Of a DNA stretch of 64,000 bases, positions 38,289 to 47,769 are shown piece after piece. Position numbers and translations under genes: made by a program. The stretch is from Ailanthus altissimus (Eukaryota > Streptophyta > Magnoliopsida > Sapindales > Simaroubaceae). A model generated the notes under the pieces. That model had not been told where the DNA came from. It searched no databases and saw only the letters and a program-made list of their open reading frames with translations. The DNA lies in contig OX327711.1 in assembly GCA_946807835.1 (NCBI GenBank), positions 13,303,501-13,367,500 of the forward strand. The letters are read 5' to 3'. Position 1 is the stretch's first letter, and each line of letters begins with the position of its first letter.

Positions 38289-39345
38289 ATGACCACACCC
38301 AAGTATGAGGTAGAGAAATTCAACAGGACAAATGACTTCAATTTGTGAAAGATGAAGGTTAATGCCTTGTTGGTGAATCAATGGTTAAGCTAGATATTAG
38401 AGGAGACTGCAGCTCCATCTAGTGAAGAGGAGAAAACACCAGAGTCATCTAAGGCTGAAACAGAAAGAAGAAAAATTCAAGAAAGAGCTCACAGTATAAT
38501 CATTTTGTCATTGAGCGATGAAGTACTGAGGGAGGTAGCAGATGAGACGATGACGATTGGTCTTTAGAAGAAGCTTAAATCCCTTTCTATATGAAAATCG
38601 TTGGCCAACAGATTACATAGAAAGAAGAAGTTGTATCAATTATCTATGTCAGAAGGGACACCAATAAAAAATCATATAGATGCATTTAACAAGATTATTC
38701 TTGATCTTGAGTCCATCAACATCAAGATAGAAGATGAAGATAGAGTGATTATCTCGCTAACTTTACTTCCCAAGTGTTATGAGAGCTTTATTGATATACT
38801 TCTCTACTGGAGAGAGAGTTTAACGATGAGCGATGTGAAATCATCATTAAACTCAAAGTTATTAGGAAAGTAAGTCGAGGGCAATGCAGAAAGTATATCT
38901 GTAAAAGGAATGCCCTTATATAGTGGTAGAGAATCCTTGACTATTAATAATATAAAGTCTTCTCTGAATTCAAAGAATCAGCTAAGAAGATGAAGGCTAA
39001 CAATTATAATGGTGAGGGATTAACTACTAGTGGGAGGTTAAAGAAAAGGAAATTAAAAGGAAAGAACCACAATAGATTGAAGTCTAAGAAAAAATAGAAG
39101 AAATGTTTCTTTTGTAAGAAAGAATGTCATTTTAAGAAGGACTGTCAGAAAAGAAAAGTAAGATTAAAGGAAAAAGATCAAGAAGTGGATGCAGTCTTAG
39201 CATCATATGATGGCTATGACAGTGCCATCATACTGGTTTCATCAAAGGATGCTATTGAATGTAAGTTAATCTTAGATTCAAGATGCACCTTTCACGTGAG
39301 TATAAATTTGAATTTGTTTGTCAACTACCATACATTAAATAGAGA
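38289..39345 (+). mobile_element. Copia-1 gag and start of protease, degenerate
   Basis: It starts MTTPKYEVEKFN and reads a UBN2-type copia gag (NDFNL, then ERAHSIIILSLSDEVL, SLANRLHRKKKLYQLSM, FNKIILDLESINIKIED, LPKCYESFIDILLY). A CCHC zinc knuckle reads CFFCKKECHFKKDC near 39106. A protease-like LILDSRCTFHV lies near 39270, with Gly changed to Arg in the DSG motif. In-frame stops occur (for example the Trp position at 38347 and near 38566). Confidence 0.85.
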
Positions 39346-39537
39346 AAAGTGTTAATAGAAAATAATTTTGTATGCAAGATTGCAGTAAGTACTATAAGAA
39401 TGAAGATTAAGGATGGTAACATCCAAATTCGAATTTTTCTCAACTCGGATCTAGAGTTTGCCATCCCTAATCTTCATTCTTATAGTCCTTATACCTGTAA
39501 TCTTGCATACAAAATTATTTTCTATTAAAACTTTCCA
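39343..39537. repeat. Fold-back: 77-bp inverted repeat made of copia-1 protease sequence
   Basis: Arm 1 is 39343-39419 and arm 2 is 39458-39537. They share, inverted, AATAGAAAATAATTTTGTAT, GCAAGATT and ACTATAAGAATGAAGATTA with only a few differences. The loop is about 38 bp and contains ATCCAAATTCGAATTTTT. A similar phrase appears at the left end of the insertion that follows (39553 onward). Confidence 0.88.
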
Positions 39538-39548
39538 TTTATTTACTA

Positions 39549-40815
39549 CTCATGTCCAAATTTGAATTTTTTTTTATTAAACCCAGAACTCGAGTTTAGG
39601 CCTGATTTTTTAAAGTAGGCCTGGATTCGAGTAATTTGGCCCCGAAAGTGAATCCGTTTTTTAATTTTTAATTTTTTTGTTAACTATTTACATTTTCTCA
39701 AGATTTACGGGCATCATTTGTTCAGACCCAACATAACCTTTTTTTTCAAAAAAAAAAGTTTTAAGTAGGAACAGTCAAATATGTTCAACAAATTAAAACT
39801 CATATGTTATTTTGATTATTTAGTAAGATGTATTGAAGAGATTGAGTATTCTTATATTTATATTTGATATCTTTAGTTATATTAACCACTAATTAAATAG
39901 ATATTTTTTCTTGTGAGAATTTTATATTGTGAAATGCTTTGTAAATATACCTAAGCTAGTTATTGCTACGTTTGATTAGCACTTGCACTTATTGTTTCAA
40001 TTTTGATCAATTCCCTACACTTAAGTCCTTATTGTTTATATTATAAAATTGAAACAATAAAATCAACATTGTAATGAAAAGATGTAACAATCAAATTTCT
40101 GAAAAAAAATCATGTGATAACCACAAAACACAATAACTTTACCCTAAAAATAAAAAATGTTTTCAATATCCATACAAACACAACAGAACAGTTCCCTTTT
40201 TCTTTTTCTAGATTTACATAAACATTTCCTTTATGAAGCTTTTTTTCAAGTTTCTTTTACACAAACACAACAGCTCCCTTGTTTTGACATAACAGCAACA
40301 TGCAAAAAGTCTAAAATTACTCATAAATTACTCATAATATTCAGGGGATCAAGCTTCAACTACGAGCCTGCGATGGAAGCAGACGAGCTGTGTTAAGATG
40401 ATCAGCTACGCCGCAAGCTGATGGAGAATCAAAGATTTAGAGATAATTGAAGATGAAATATGAAGACGGAGAAGGAATTAGTTTAAGAGAGATGGAAGAA
40501 GAAGATGGGTTGCAGTGTTGGAGTTAAAATGTTGGATGACTTGGGTGGGATCAAATTTGGGAATTAGGTTTTTACTATTTCAATTTTCTCTTTTACTTTA
40601 AGTTTTAGGATTAGAAAACAATAAAAATAAAATCTTGGCATCTTACAAACTTGGATAACCTGGATCCGGTCCGGATCTGGATTTTGAAAAAAAAAAACTA
40701 AAACTCAGATCTACAATTTAGCCTGAATTTTTTTTTGGCTAAATTTTAAATCCTGGCTGAGCCGGGTTCTGGGTTTTTTCAAATCTGAATACGAGCTAAA
40801 TTTTCATCTCTATGG
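39549..40815. mobile_element. Probable hAT-like insertion in copia-1 pol
   Basis: It splits the copia-1 protease/pre-integrase reading (TIRMKIKDG before, MYDGVIK after). The left part reads TCCAAATTTGAA, then AAACCCAGAACTCGAG and GGCCTGATTTTTT. The right part, read in reverse, gives TAGAGATGAAAATTTAGC, CAGATTTGAA, AAACCCAGAACCCGG and CAGGATTT, so the ends are a diverged inverted pair. Internal GGATCCGGTCCGGATC motifs are typical of plant hAT MITEs. Clean 8-bp duplications are not visible. The frame at 40157-40396 has no recognised product. Confidence 0.5.
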
Positions 40816-42220
40816 GAGATGTATGATGGGGTAATTAAATAGTTAAATGATGTGAGATGCATCCCATATCTAAAGAGGAATCTGATCTCTTTGAGGGAAC
40901 TTGAACATAGTTGTTGTACTTTTAAAACAAAAAGAATAATCTTAAATGTGGTAAAGGGGACACTTGTTTTGATAAAAAAAATAACTAGGGTTAATGGTCT
41001 GTATATATTGAATGGAAAGGTTATTGAAGGACCAGTTGCTATATCAATAGGATATGGCCTGGATAAATCTAATGACATATAAAGCTACCACATTTTAAAG
41101 AAATAGGACTTAAAGAATTAAAAGACCGGGGAGTGTCTAGAAGTGATAAACTTGAAAATATTGAGTTTTGTGAGCATTGTGTATTAAGAAAAACTCATAG
41201 AGTAAAATTTAGCATAAGGGAACATACTGTAAAGTCAATTTTAAAGTACATACATTTTAATATTTATGGGTCTAAATAGACTAAGTCTTTGGGTAGAGCT
41301 AGGTACTTCTTAACCCTGATAGATGATTTTTTAAGAAACCTCTGAATGTATATTTTGAAGAGCAAAGACCAAGTATTTAATGCTTTCAAAACTTGAAAGG
41401 CATTAATGGAGAATCAAACCGAAAAAAAGAGTAAAAAAAAAAACATCAGGATAGATAATGAAGTGAAATTTTGTAAATTCAAGTTTGATACCGTTTGTGC
41501 CAAGTATGAAATCCATAGACACAAGACAACAAGGGGTACTCCAAAAAGTCTTACTCAGAGCATGAACATGACTATTTTAAAAAAAGGTGAAGTATATGCT
41601 GTCAAATGTAAGACTACCTAAAAATTTTGGGCGAAAACTGTAATAACAATAGCTTACTTGATAAATAAAAGTTATTCCTCGATAATAGATTTTAAGACAC
41701 TATAGGAGAAATGATATTGATATGTTCCAAAGTATGAACACTTCAGAGTATTTGGTTTTCCTACCTTTATTCATGTTAAATAAGAGAAACTAAAACTAAG
41801 AACTATCAAATGGGTGTTTGTTGGTTATCCAAATAGAATTAAGGGTTACAAGGTAAGGTTTATTGAGACAAATACACCAAAAGTAGTGATGAACGGAGAT
41901 ATAACCTTTAATGAAACTCCACTATTATAGGAATTCATTAGCACTAGAGAGGAAGCATCGGGAAGTAACAATCGAAGAGTAAGAAAGTGGTTAAATTTGA
42001 GGTGAAGCATTCCAAAAAAAAAAAAAGCTCGGATTCTAAAGGTTATAGTTCAAACTCAAACTTGCTGCCAACTTCATCAAAATGCCAACTTAAGAAGCAA
42101 TCAACCTATGATTGCTTTTTTGTTAGTCAATAAAAGTCTCTGAGAGAGCAATTAAAAGAATAATAATTGCTTTCTTGTCAGTCAGTAAAAGTCATTGAAA
42201 AAACCAGTCAAAAGTGGTGT
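40816..42220 (+). mobile_element. Copia-1 pre-integrase and integrase, degenerate and truncated
   Basis: Frames read IPYLKRNLISLRELE (pre-integrase), FVSIVY-like then KLIE (zinc part damaged), DNEVKFCKFKF and NKSYSSIIDF (core), and FRVFGFPTFIHV and KWVFVGYPNRIKGYKV (end of integrase). Many stops. No RT or RNase H follows. The element is joined to the minus-strand copia-2 near 42220. Confidence 0.8.
42108..42214. repeat. Short tandem duplication at the copia-1/copia-2 join
   Basis: Two units of about 50 bp: TGATTGCTTTTTTGTTAGTC, AATAAAAGTC, ..CAATTAAAAG, then AATTGCTTTCTTGTCAGTC, AGTAAAAGTC, ..CAGTCAAAAG. Confidence 0.7.
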
Positions 42221-42224
42221 TTGT

Positions 42225-44228
42225 TGGAGGAACTCGTTAGCATTCTTGGTTCATCTATAATGGCTTATTGTTGTAGTGCTGATCTAGGGGCATATCAGAT
42301 CTACTCTCAGGCTCTACTTTAACTTTTATTAACTCAAGTGTTGAGTTTTTCTTGGGCACAAATTCTTTTTTCTCATCTTCTTGGGAGGCTTTCAATATGG
42401 TCATCTCATCAAACCTCACGTCATGGCTTATGATACTCTTTGGTGGTATTAAATCTTTACACTATACCTTGTATCATTTCACTCTTTTGGGATACCCTAT
42501 AAATATTCCTTTGATAGCTCTAACTTTTAATTTTTCCTCCTTAATATGTACAAAGGTAGATCAACTAAAAATTATGATATGATCATACTTAGAAAAGTTG
42601 CTAGACCATTTCTTCTCTAGCGTCTTAAAATCAATTACTGAAGAGGGACTTCTATTGATCAAATAACCTACAGCCATTACAGCTTCTTCTCAAAATACCT
42701 TAGACATATTTGTATTTGTTAGCATGCATTTAACCTTTTCAAGTAGGGTCCTATTCATCATCTCTACTATGCTATTCTGTTGTAGTGTTGATCTCACCGT
42801 TCTATGTCTTGCAATCCCATACTTGGCACAAAACTCATCAAACTCTTTATTTTAAAACTCAAGGCCATTGTCAGTTCCTAACCTTTTTACCATTTTTTCA
42901 GTCTGATTCTCAACAAGAGCCTTCCAAGTCTTGAACGTATCAAATACTTGATCCTTACTCTTAAACACATAGACCTACAACTTCTTTGAATAGTCATTAA
43001 TCAAACTGAAAAAATAACTAGCACTACCACGAGTAGCTGTCTGGGCTGATCCCCAAAGATTTGAGTGTATGTAGTCAAGAGTCCCTTTAGTCTTGTGTCT
43101 ACCGGTACTAAACCTCACTCTACGTGCTTTTTCAAACACACAATATTCACAAAACTTCAATAACTGGAACATATCCTCACAAAATGCATTTTTACTAAAA
43201 AAAACTCCTTCATGTTTCTCTTGTCTATGTGTGCTAGTCTAAGATGCCACACTTTAATTTGCATATTCTAATCATTTACAAAGAATAATGCAGAATCACT
43301 TACAACTTCACCCTTAAGCACATAAACACATTTGTATTTCTCTTCTCTTATTACCATTATGGAACCTTTAATACTCTTAAAATTCCTTTGTTGATTCTGA
43401 TGGAACATCCATTCTAGTCTAGAGTCCCTAGTGAGATTAAGTTCCTCTTGAGGTCAAGAACATACCTAACTTCTATCAACTCCCTCACTCATCATCATGT
43501 ACCCTAAGCTTAATACTATTAATTCTCATCATCTGACAAGTAATGTCATTACTCATTAACACCTTACCACCACTAATGGGCTAGAAATTTATAAACCAAA
43601 ACTTATGCAGATACATGTGAAATGTACAACTAGAATTAAGAATCTATTATTCAGTATTCATACCATCAATAACGACTAGAATCTCTGCGCTGTCGTAGCT
43701 ATCATTACAAGTAAGCGCAATATCTATTTTTTTCTTATCTTGTACTTTCTTCTCCAGATAGACATTCATAACTTTATGGCAATGAGCTGAGCAAGATAAT
43801 TACCTTATCTTTATTATTAATCTTCATATAAATACTTTTAAGATCGATTATAATATGTTGAAACCATCAAATATGATCATTGATAGAGCTCCCCTAATTC
43901 ATTCTCAATTGGCAGAGTTTCTTATTTAGATGTAACCATAAACCAATAGTTATCTTTTCACCTGTTACTTTCCTAAAAACTTCATTATAACAGCTAAAGA
44001 CAATAACACTTCTGACTTTCCTTATAATCTCGACATGAACAACATTTGCCTTTAAAGATTTCATTTTCTTATCATTTAGGTCAAATGAAACCTTCTCAAT
44101 TATAGATTCGAGCCATAGGTTAACCAAGAGTGCCTCCATTTTAATCTTTCAAAGATTAAAATCATTTTTGCCATTGAACTTCTCAGTAATAAACTTGTGA
44201 GATGCCACAGATTTATAACTAAGCTCTG
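42225..44228 (-). mobile_element. Copia-2 gag to integrase on the minus strand, degenerate and truncated
   Basis: Read on the reverse strand: gag from about 44200 (MASHKFITEKFNGKNDFNL, then KMEALLVNLWLESIIEK); pre-integrase/zinc part at 43172-42975 (LKFCEYCVFEKARRVRF, KGTLDYIHSNLWG, LINDYSKKL); integrase end near 42660-42400 (SPSSVIDFKTLEKKW, KLKVRAIKGIFIGYPKRVK). Stops and frame changes occur throughout. As in copia-1, nothing of RT or RNase H remains. The two gags differ enough to be related families and not copies from a recent inversion. Confidence 0.85.
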
Positions 44229-44236
44229 ATACTAAT
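44225..44236 (-). other. Primer-binding site of copia-2
   Basis: The reverse strand reads AGTATCAGAGC just inside the LTR end, one change from the usual TGGTATCAGAGC complement of initiator tRNA-Met. Confidence 0.75.
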
Positions 44237-44555
44237 TGTTGAAATGAAAAAATCTAATATAATCTTTAATCATAGAACCAAAAATAAGAACCAAGAAAAA
44301 ATGAAAGAAATCAAATAAGAAACATAAGTAGATTTAGGTGGTTCGACAGAGCCTATATCCACAGGTAAACAAAAGAAAGATCGATGTTATTATATAATCA
44401 AGATAAAAGATTTATAATCTTGATGAACCGAGTTCACCATACTTCAAGAATAAAAGAAAATATTGAATTACAGAGATTACATTAAATTTCCTAAGTTTAG
44501 GTATTTATAAGCCAAGATATCAGACTTTCCTACTTAAACTCTAATAAAATTAACA
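44237..44555 (-). repeat. 5' LTR of copia-2 (minus strand)
   Basis: On the plus strand it runs from TGTTGAAATG to ATTAACA, so the LTR has TG..CA ends and is about 319 bp. It contains the GGTGGTTCGACAGAGCC block, the reverse of the 'cgaaccacc' region of other copia LTRs here. Copia-3 is inserted within 2 bp of its outer end. Confidence 0.7.
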
Positions 44556-44557
44556 AA

Positions 44558-45296
44558 TGTTAGAGATTTGATGATTTAACAATCTTGTTTGGACAAGAAT
44601 TAAGATGAATATCAAAGAGAAGAGTCATAAGAAGTCTAGAACGCGTGTGACACGTATGGAGAAGTTTATGACGTATGGGACACGAAGGAGAAAATAAAAC
44701 GGGACTCAAAGACGTGAAATAACCCTTATATAAACACTTGTAAAAATAGAGGAAAGTCTGTTTTTAATCCGGATTTTGAGTTTTGAAAAAGTTTAGAACT
44801 TTTAAAACAAGTGAACTCTTACTCCAATAAGAAATAGGGTTAGTAGGCACGAAATAACCCCTATATAAACACTTGTAAACCCTTTAGTTAAGATTAAGCA
44901 TTAAGAAAGATTCTAAGAGAAGGGAAGAAATGGGTAGATACTAAGTGCTTGTGTGCGTTATGGTGGAACTGTAGTTCGGGTGTTCATTATTCGTGGTAGA
45001 GTAAGAGTACACTAAACATTAGGTTCTTTTAAAGGTTTTTCATTGGATTTTCCTTGTAAAATCTCTAAGGAGTTAATAAGAGAGGCTAGAATCCTTGGAT
45101 CCATTGTGCACGTAGGCAATTGGTCAAACCATGTAAGTGATTGTTATGTGCTCTTTATTTCCTTCTTTGAATTCTTACTATTTATCTTGATATACAGGCT
45201 ATTTCACTGTGTAAAAAGGTTAGGTTTGAGTTTGAACTTGACTAGAGTTCTTCGCTTTAACCTAATCTCACGGGGAGAAAGGTGATTCCTCCAACA
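44558..45296 (+). repeat. 5' LTR of copia-3, with duplicated TATA segment
   Basis: It runs TGTTAGAGATTTG to GATTCCTCCAACA. A segment with TTATATAAACACTTGTAAA occurs at 44713-44744, and again with CTATATAAACACTTGTAAA at 44849-44879, so the likely promoter core is duplicated. The 3' LTR has lost this segment, while the solo LTR at 48177-48999 keeps one copy. Confidence 0.9.
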
Positions 45297-45299
45297 AAA

Positions 45300-45310
45300 T
45301 GGTATCAGAG
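45300..45310 (+). other. Primer-binding site of copia-3
   Basis: TGGTATCAGAG three bases after the LTR end CCAACA, complementary to initiator tRNA-Met. Confidence 0.88.
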
Positions 45311-45347
45311 TTAAGGTTCGATAATACACACCTAGGGTATTTAGACC

Positions 45348-46576
45348 ATGGCTGCAATCAAGCAAGAAATAGAGCAGTTCAATAGGATGAATGACTTCAA
45401 TCTTTGAAGGAAGAAAGTTAAGGCTTCATTAGTGAAAGAAATGCTAGATTCAACCTTGGAGGAAGCCAGTTTCTCAACTAGTAAAGAGACTATAACCTTA
45501 AAGTCCAGGCAGAAAGATTAGGACACGATTCAGAAAAATGCTCACAGTACCATAATCTTAGTGTTGAGTGACGAAGTATTAAGGGAAGTTGGTGATGAAG
45601 AAATCACTTTCGGCTATAGAAGAGATTCGAGACATTATACATGAAAAAGTCTCTTGTAAATAGACTTCTTGTAAAAAAAAAACTGCATCAATTAACAATG
45701 CATTTGAGATCTTCATTGAGAGCCCACATTGACGATTTAAATAAGATCGTTATAAGTCTTGAGCAATTGGGTATCAAGACTGAGGATGGGGACAATGCCA
45801 TAATTCTGTTAAGTTTGTTGCTAAAAAGCTATGAGAGCTTTGTGGATACGCTATTGTATGGTAAAGAGTCATTAACAATAAATAATGTTAAGGCATTATT
45901 GAACTCAAAAAAATTGACAAAGAGATCTGAGTCTGAGAGTAAAGTAGCATTGCTTGTACAAGGGAGGAAGAATAACCAATCAAGGAGGAGATCCAAGAAG
46001 TGTTTCCTTTGTAATAAGGAATGACACTTTGTGAAGGATTATTTGAAATCAAAATGTCAAGGAGGGTGGGCTGTAATTAGTACTGGAGAAGATACCGAAG
46101 TTATAAATACATTGGTAGCCTCAAGGGAAAAGTACACTGGTAAATGGATACTAGATTCGGGGTGTAGCTTTCATATGTGTCCCGACAGATTGATGTTTTC
46201 CAAATGCAAAGGAAAGAGAGGTAAAGCTCTAATGAGGAATGACATAACTTGTGAGATCATTGGAGTTGGTGATATAAGGTTGAGGATGTAAGGTAGAGAA
46301 ACTATGGACTTACATGGTGTAAGGCATGTTCCTAAGCTGATGAGGAACTTGATATCCCTAGGCAAGCTCAATGAGGAAGAGTATTCGGTTAGAGTAAAAA
46401 AAGAAAAACCGAGGGTAGAAAAAGGACCTATAAGGTTTGAGGGTGAGAAGCACAATGAGAGGCTCTATGTGCTTACTGAGATGGCCATGAGTGGCCCAAC
46501 GTGGGATGTTAGGGTAATGCAGACCACTAGGCGACATCCAAATCGTGCTCACCGAGGTGATGAGGGTCGAAAATGA
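45348..46576 (+). pseudogene. Copia-3 gag/protease reading frame, broken
   Basis: It starts MAAIKQEIEQFNRMNDFNL and reads a UBN2-type gag. The 45641-46024 part is open (KSLVNRLLVKKKLHQLTM, DLNKIVISLEQLGIKTEDG, LLKSYESFVDTLLYGKESL) and ends at a zinc-knuckle start, CFLCNKE. Next comes the aspartic protease motif WILDSGCSFHMC near 46146, then VRHVPKLMRNLISLGKL of the pre-integrase part to about 46400, where recognisable pol ends. Interrupting stops include TGA at the Trp of NDFNLW (45406), TAG at 45519 and TGA in the knuckle (46022). The protein is gag-type, forming the particle. No enzyme beyond protease was ever encoded in this copy. Confidence 0.85.
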
Positions 46577-46734
46577 GTGCAACGCATAATGCATTTAGAG
46601 ACCAAAGTCACAAGCTCGAGAAAAGTTAAGTCTTGGTGGAGACTTAACTAAAATCAACTTCAAGTGCTAGAGTATTGGTGTGTATCAGATCCAGAAGTCT
46701 TCTTATTTGAAAGATTTTGAATCAAGGAAGGGTT

Positions 46735-47221
46735 TGTTGGAGATTTGGTGATTCAATAATTTTGTATGAACAAGAATTGAAATAAATATCAAAGAGGAGA
46801 GTCACAAGAAGTTTAAAATATGTGGGACACGTAAGGAGAAGTCTAAGATGTGTGTGACACGTAGAGGGAAGCAAAATATGACTCAAAGACACGAAAGAAG
46901 CGAGGAAAAGCGCAGAGCTGAAAACATAGAGTTAATAAACATTAGGTCTTTTTGAGGATTCTTCATTGAGTTTTTCTTGTAAAATTTCTAGGGAGTTAAT
47001 AAGAGAGGTTAGGATCCTTGGATCTACCGTAGACATAGACAATTGGCCGAACCACGTAAGTAATTGTGTTGTGCTATTTTTTTTTTCTGCTTTGAATTCT
47101 TACTATTTTGCTTGATATATAGGTTATTTCGCTGTGTTAAGAGGTTAAAATTTGAGGTTGAACTAGACTAGAGTTTTTACTTTAATCTAATCTCACGGGG
47201 AGAATGATGATTCCTCCAACA
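46735..47221 (+). repeat. 3' LTR of copia-3 (internally deleted)
   Basis: It runs TGTTGGAGATTTGG to GATTCCTCCAACA. It is homologous to the 5' LTR at both ends but lacks about 250 bp of the middle, including the TATA region, with the break between ACACGAAAG (near 46900) and CATTAGGTCTTTTT. Confidence 0.9.
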
Positions 47222-47226
47222 ACAAA

Positions 47227-47769
47227 CCTTTTTACCATATATTAGTATCTAATTCGACATTTCTGGACCTTTAAGCACTTTATCATTTTAGTCCTTCCAC
47301 TTTTAGCTAATTACTCTAAAAACTATAAAGTTTTCTTATATAAGAATTTAGGTCCTTAAAAATTTCCTTCTATTTACAATTTAGTCCTTGAAACAATATA
47401 TTTGACTTTGTCATTAATTTTTAATCGTCACAGTTATGCATCTCTCATTTTTTATATATATTTTTTATAATAAAATAATGTTAAATATTCATCTCATGAT
47501 ATATTATGAAAAAAAGCTTATTTAAGATATATATACTTTTTTTATTTAGAAAGATGGACTTTGTAAAGAACTACGAACAAAAAGTAAAAACATCTGCCTA
47601 AAAAAAATGGTGAAAGGAAAGAAGAACCCTTGCTAGCTAAACTTGCTTCAAAGAAAGAGAGAGAGAAAATTTGGCTAGATGGTGGGCTACTTGGTTAACT
47701 TCCCTTTTAATATGCTTAATCATCCTTACACAAGAAGAAAAAATAAAATAAAAGAAACTATTTCTGCAA
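47227..47769. other. AT-rich spacer, no gene recognised
   Basis: Between the copia-3 duplication and the LINE RNase H region. It may be the 3' end of the LINE or the far side of the copia-2 insertion site. No motif supports either. Confidence 0.4.

Larger units (their letters stand above)
44558..47221 (+). mobile_element. Copia-3: complete but compact copia element, gag/protease only
   Basis: It is flanked on both sides by ACAAA (44553-44557 and 47222-47226), the 5-bp duplication expected for copia. The 5' LTR is 44558-45296, the primer site 45300-45310, the internal region about 1.44 kb, a purine-rich tract (AAGGAAGGG) lies just before 46735, and the 3' LTR is 46735-47221. Integrase, RT and RNase H are entirely absent, so it could move only with enzymes supplied by another copia. 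The two LTRs differ in length (739 and 487 bp) through internal rearrangement. Confidence 0.93.
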
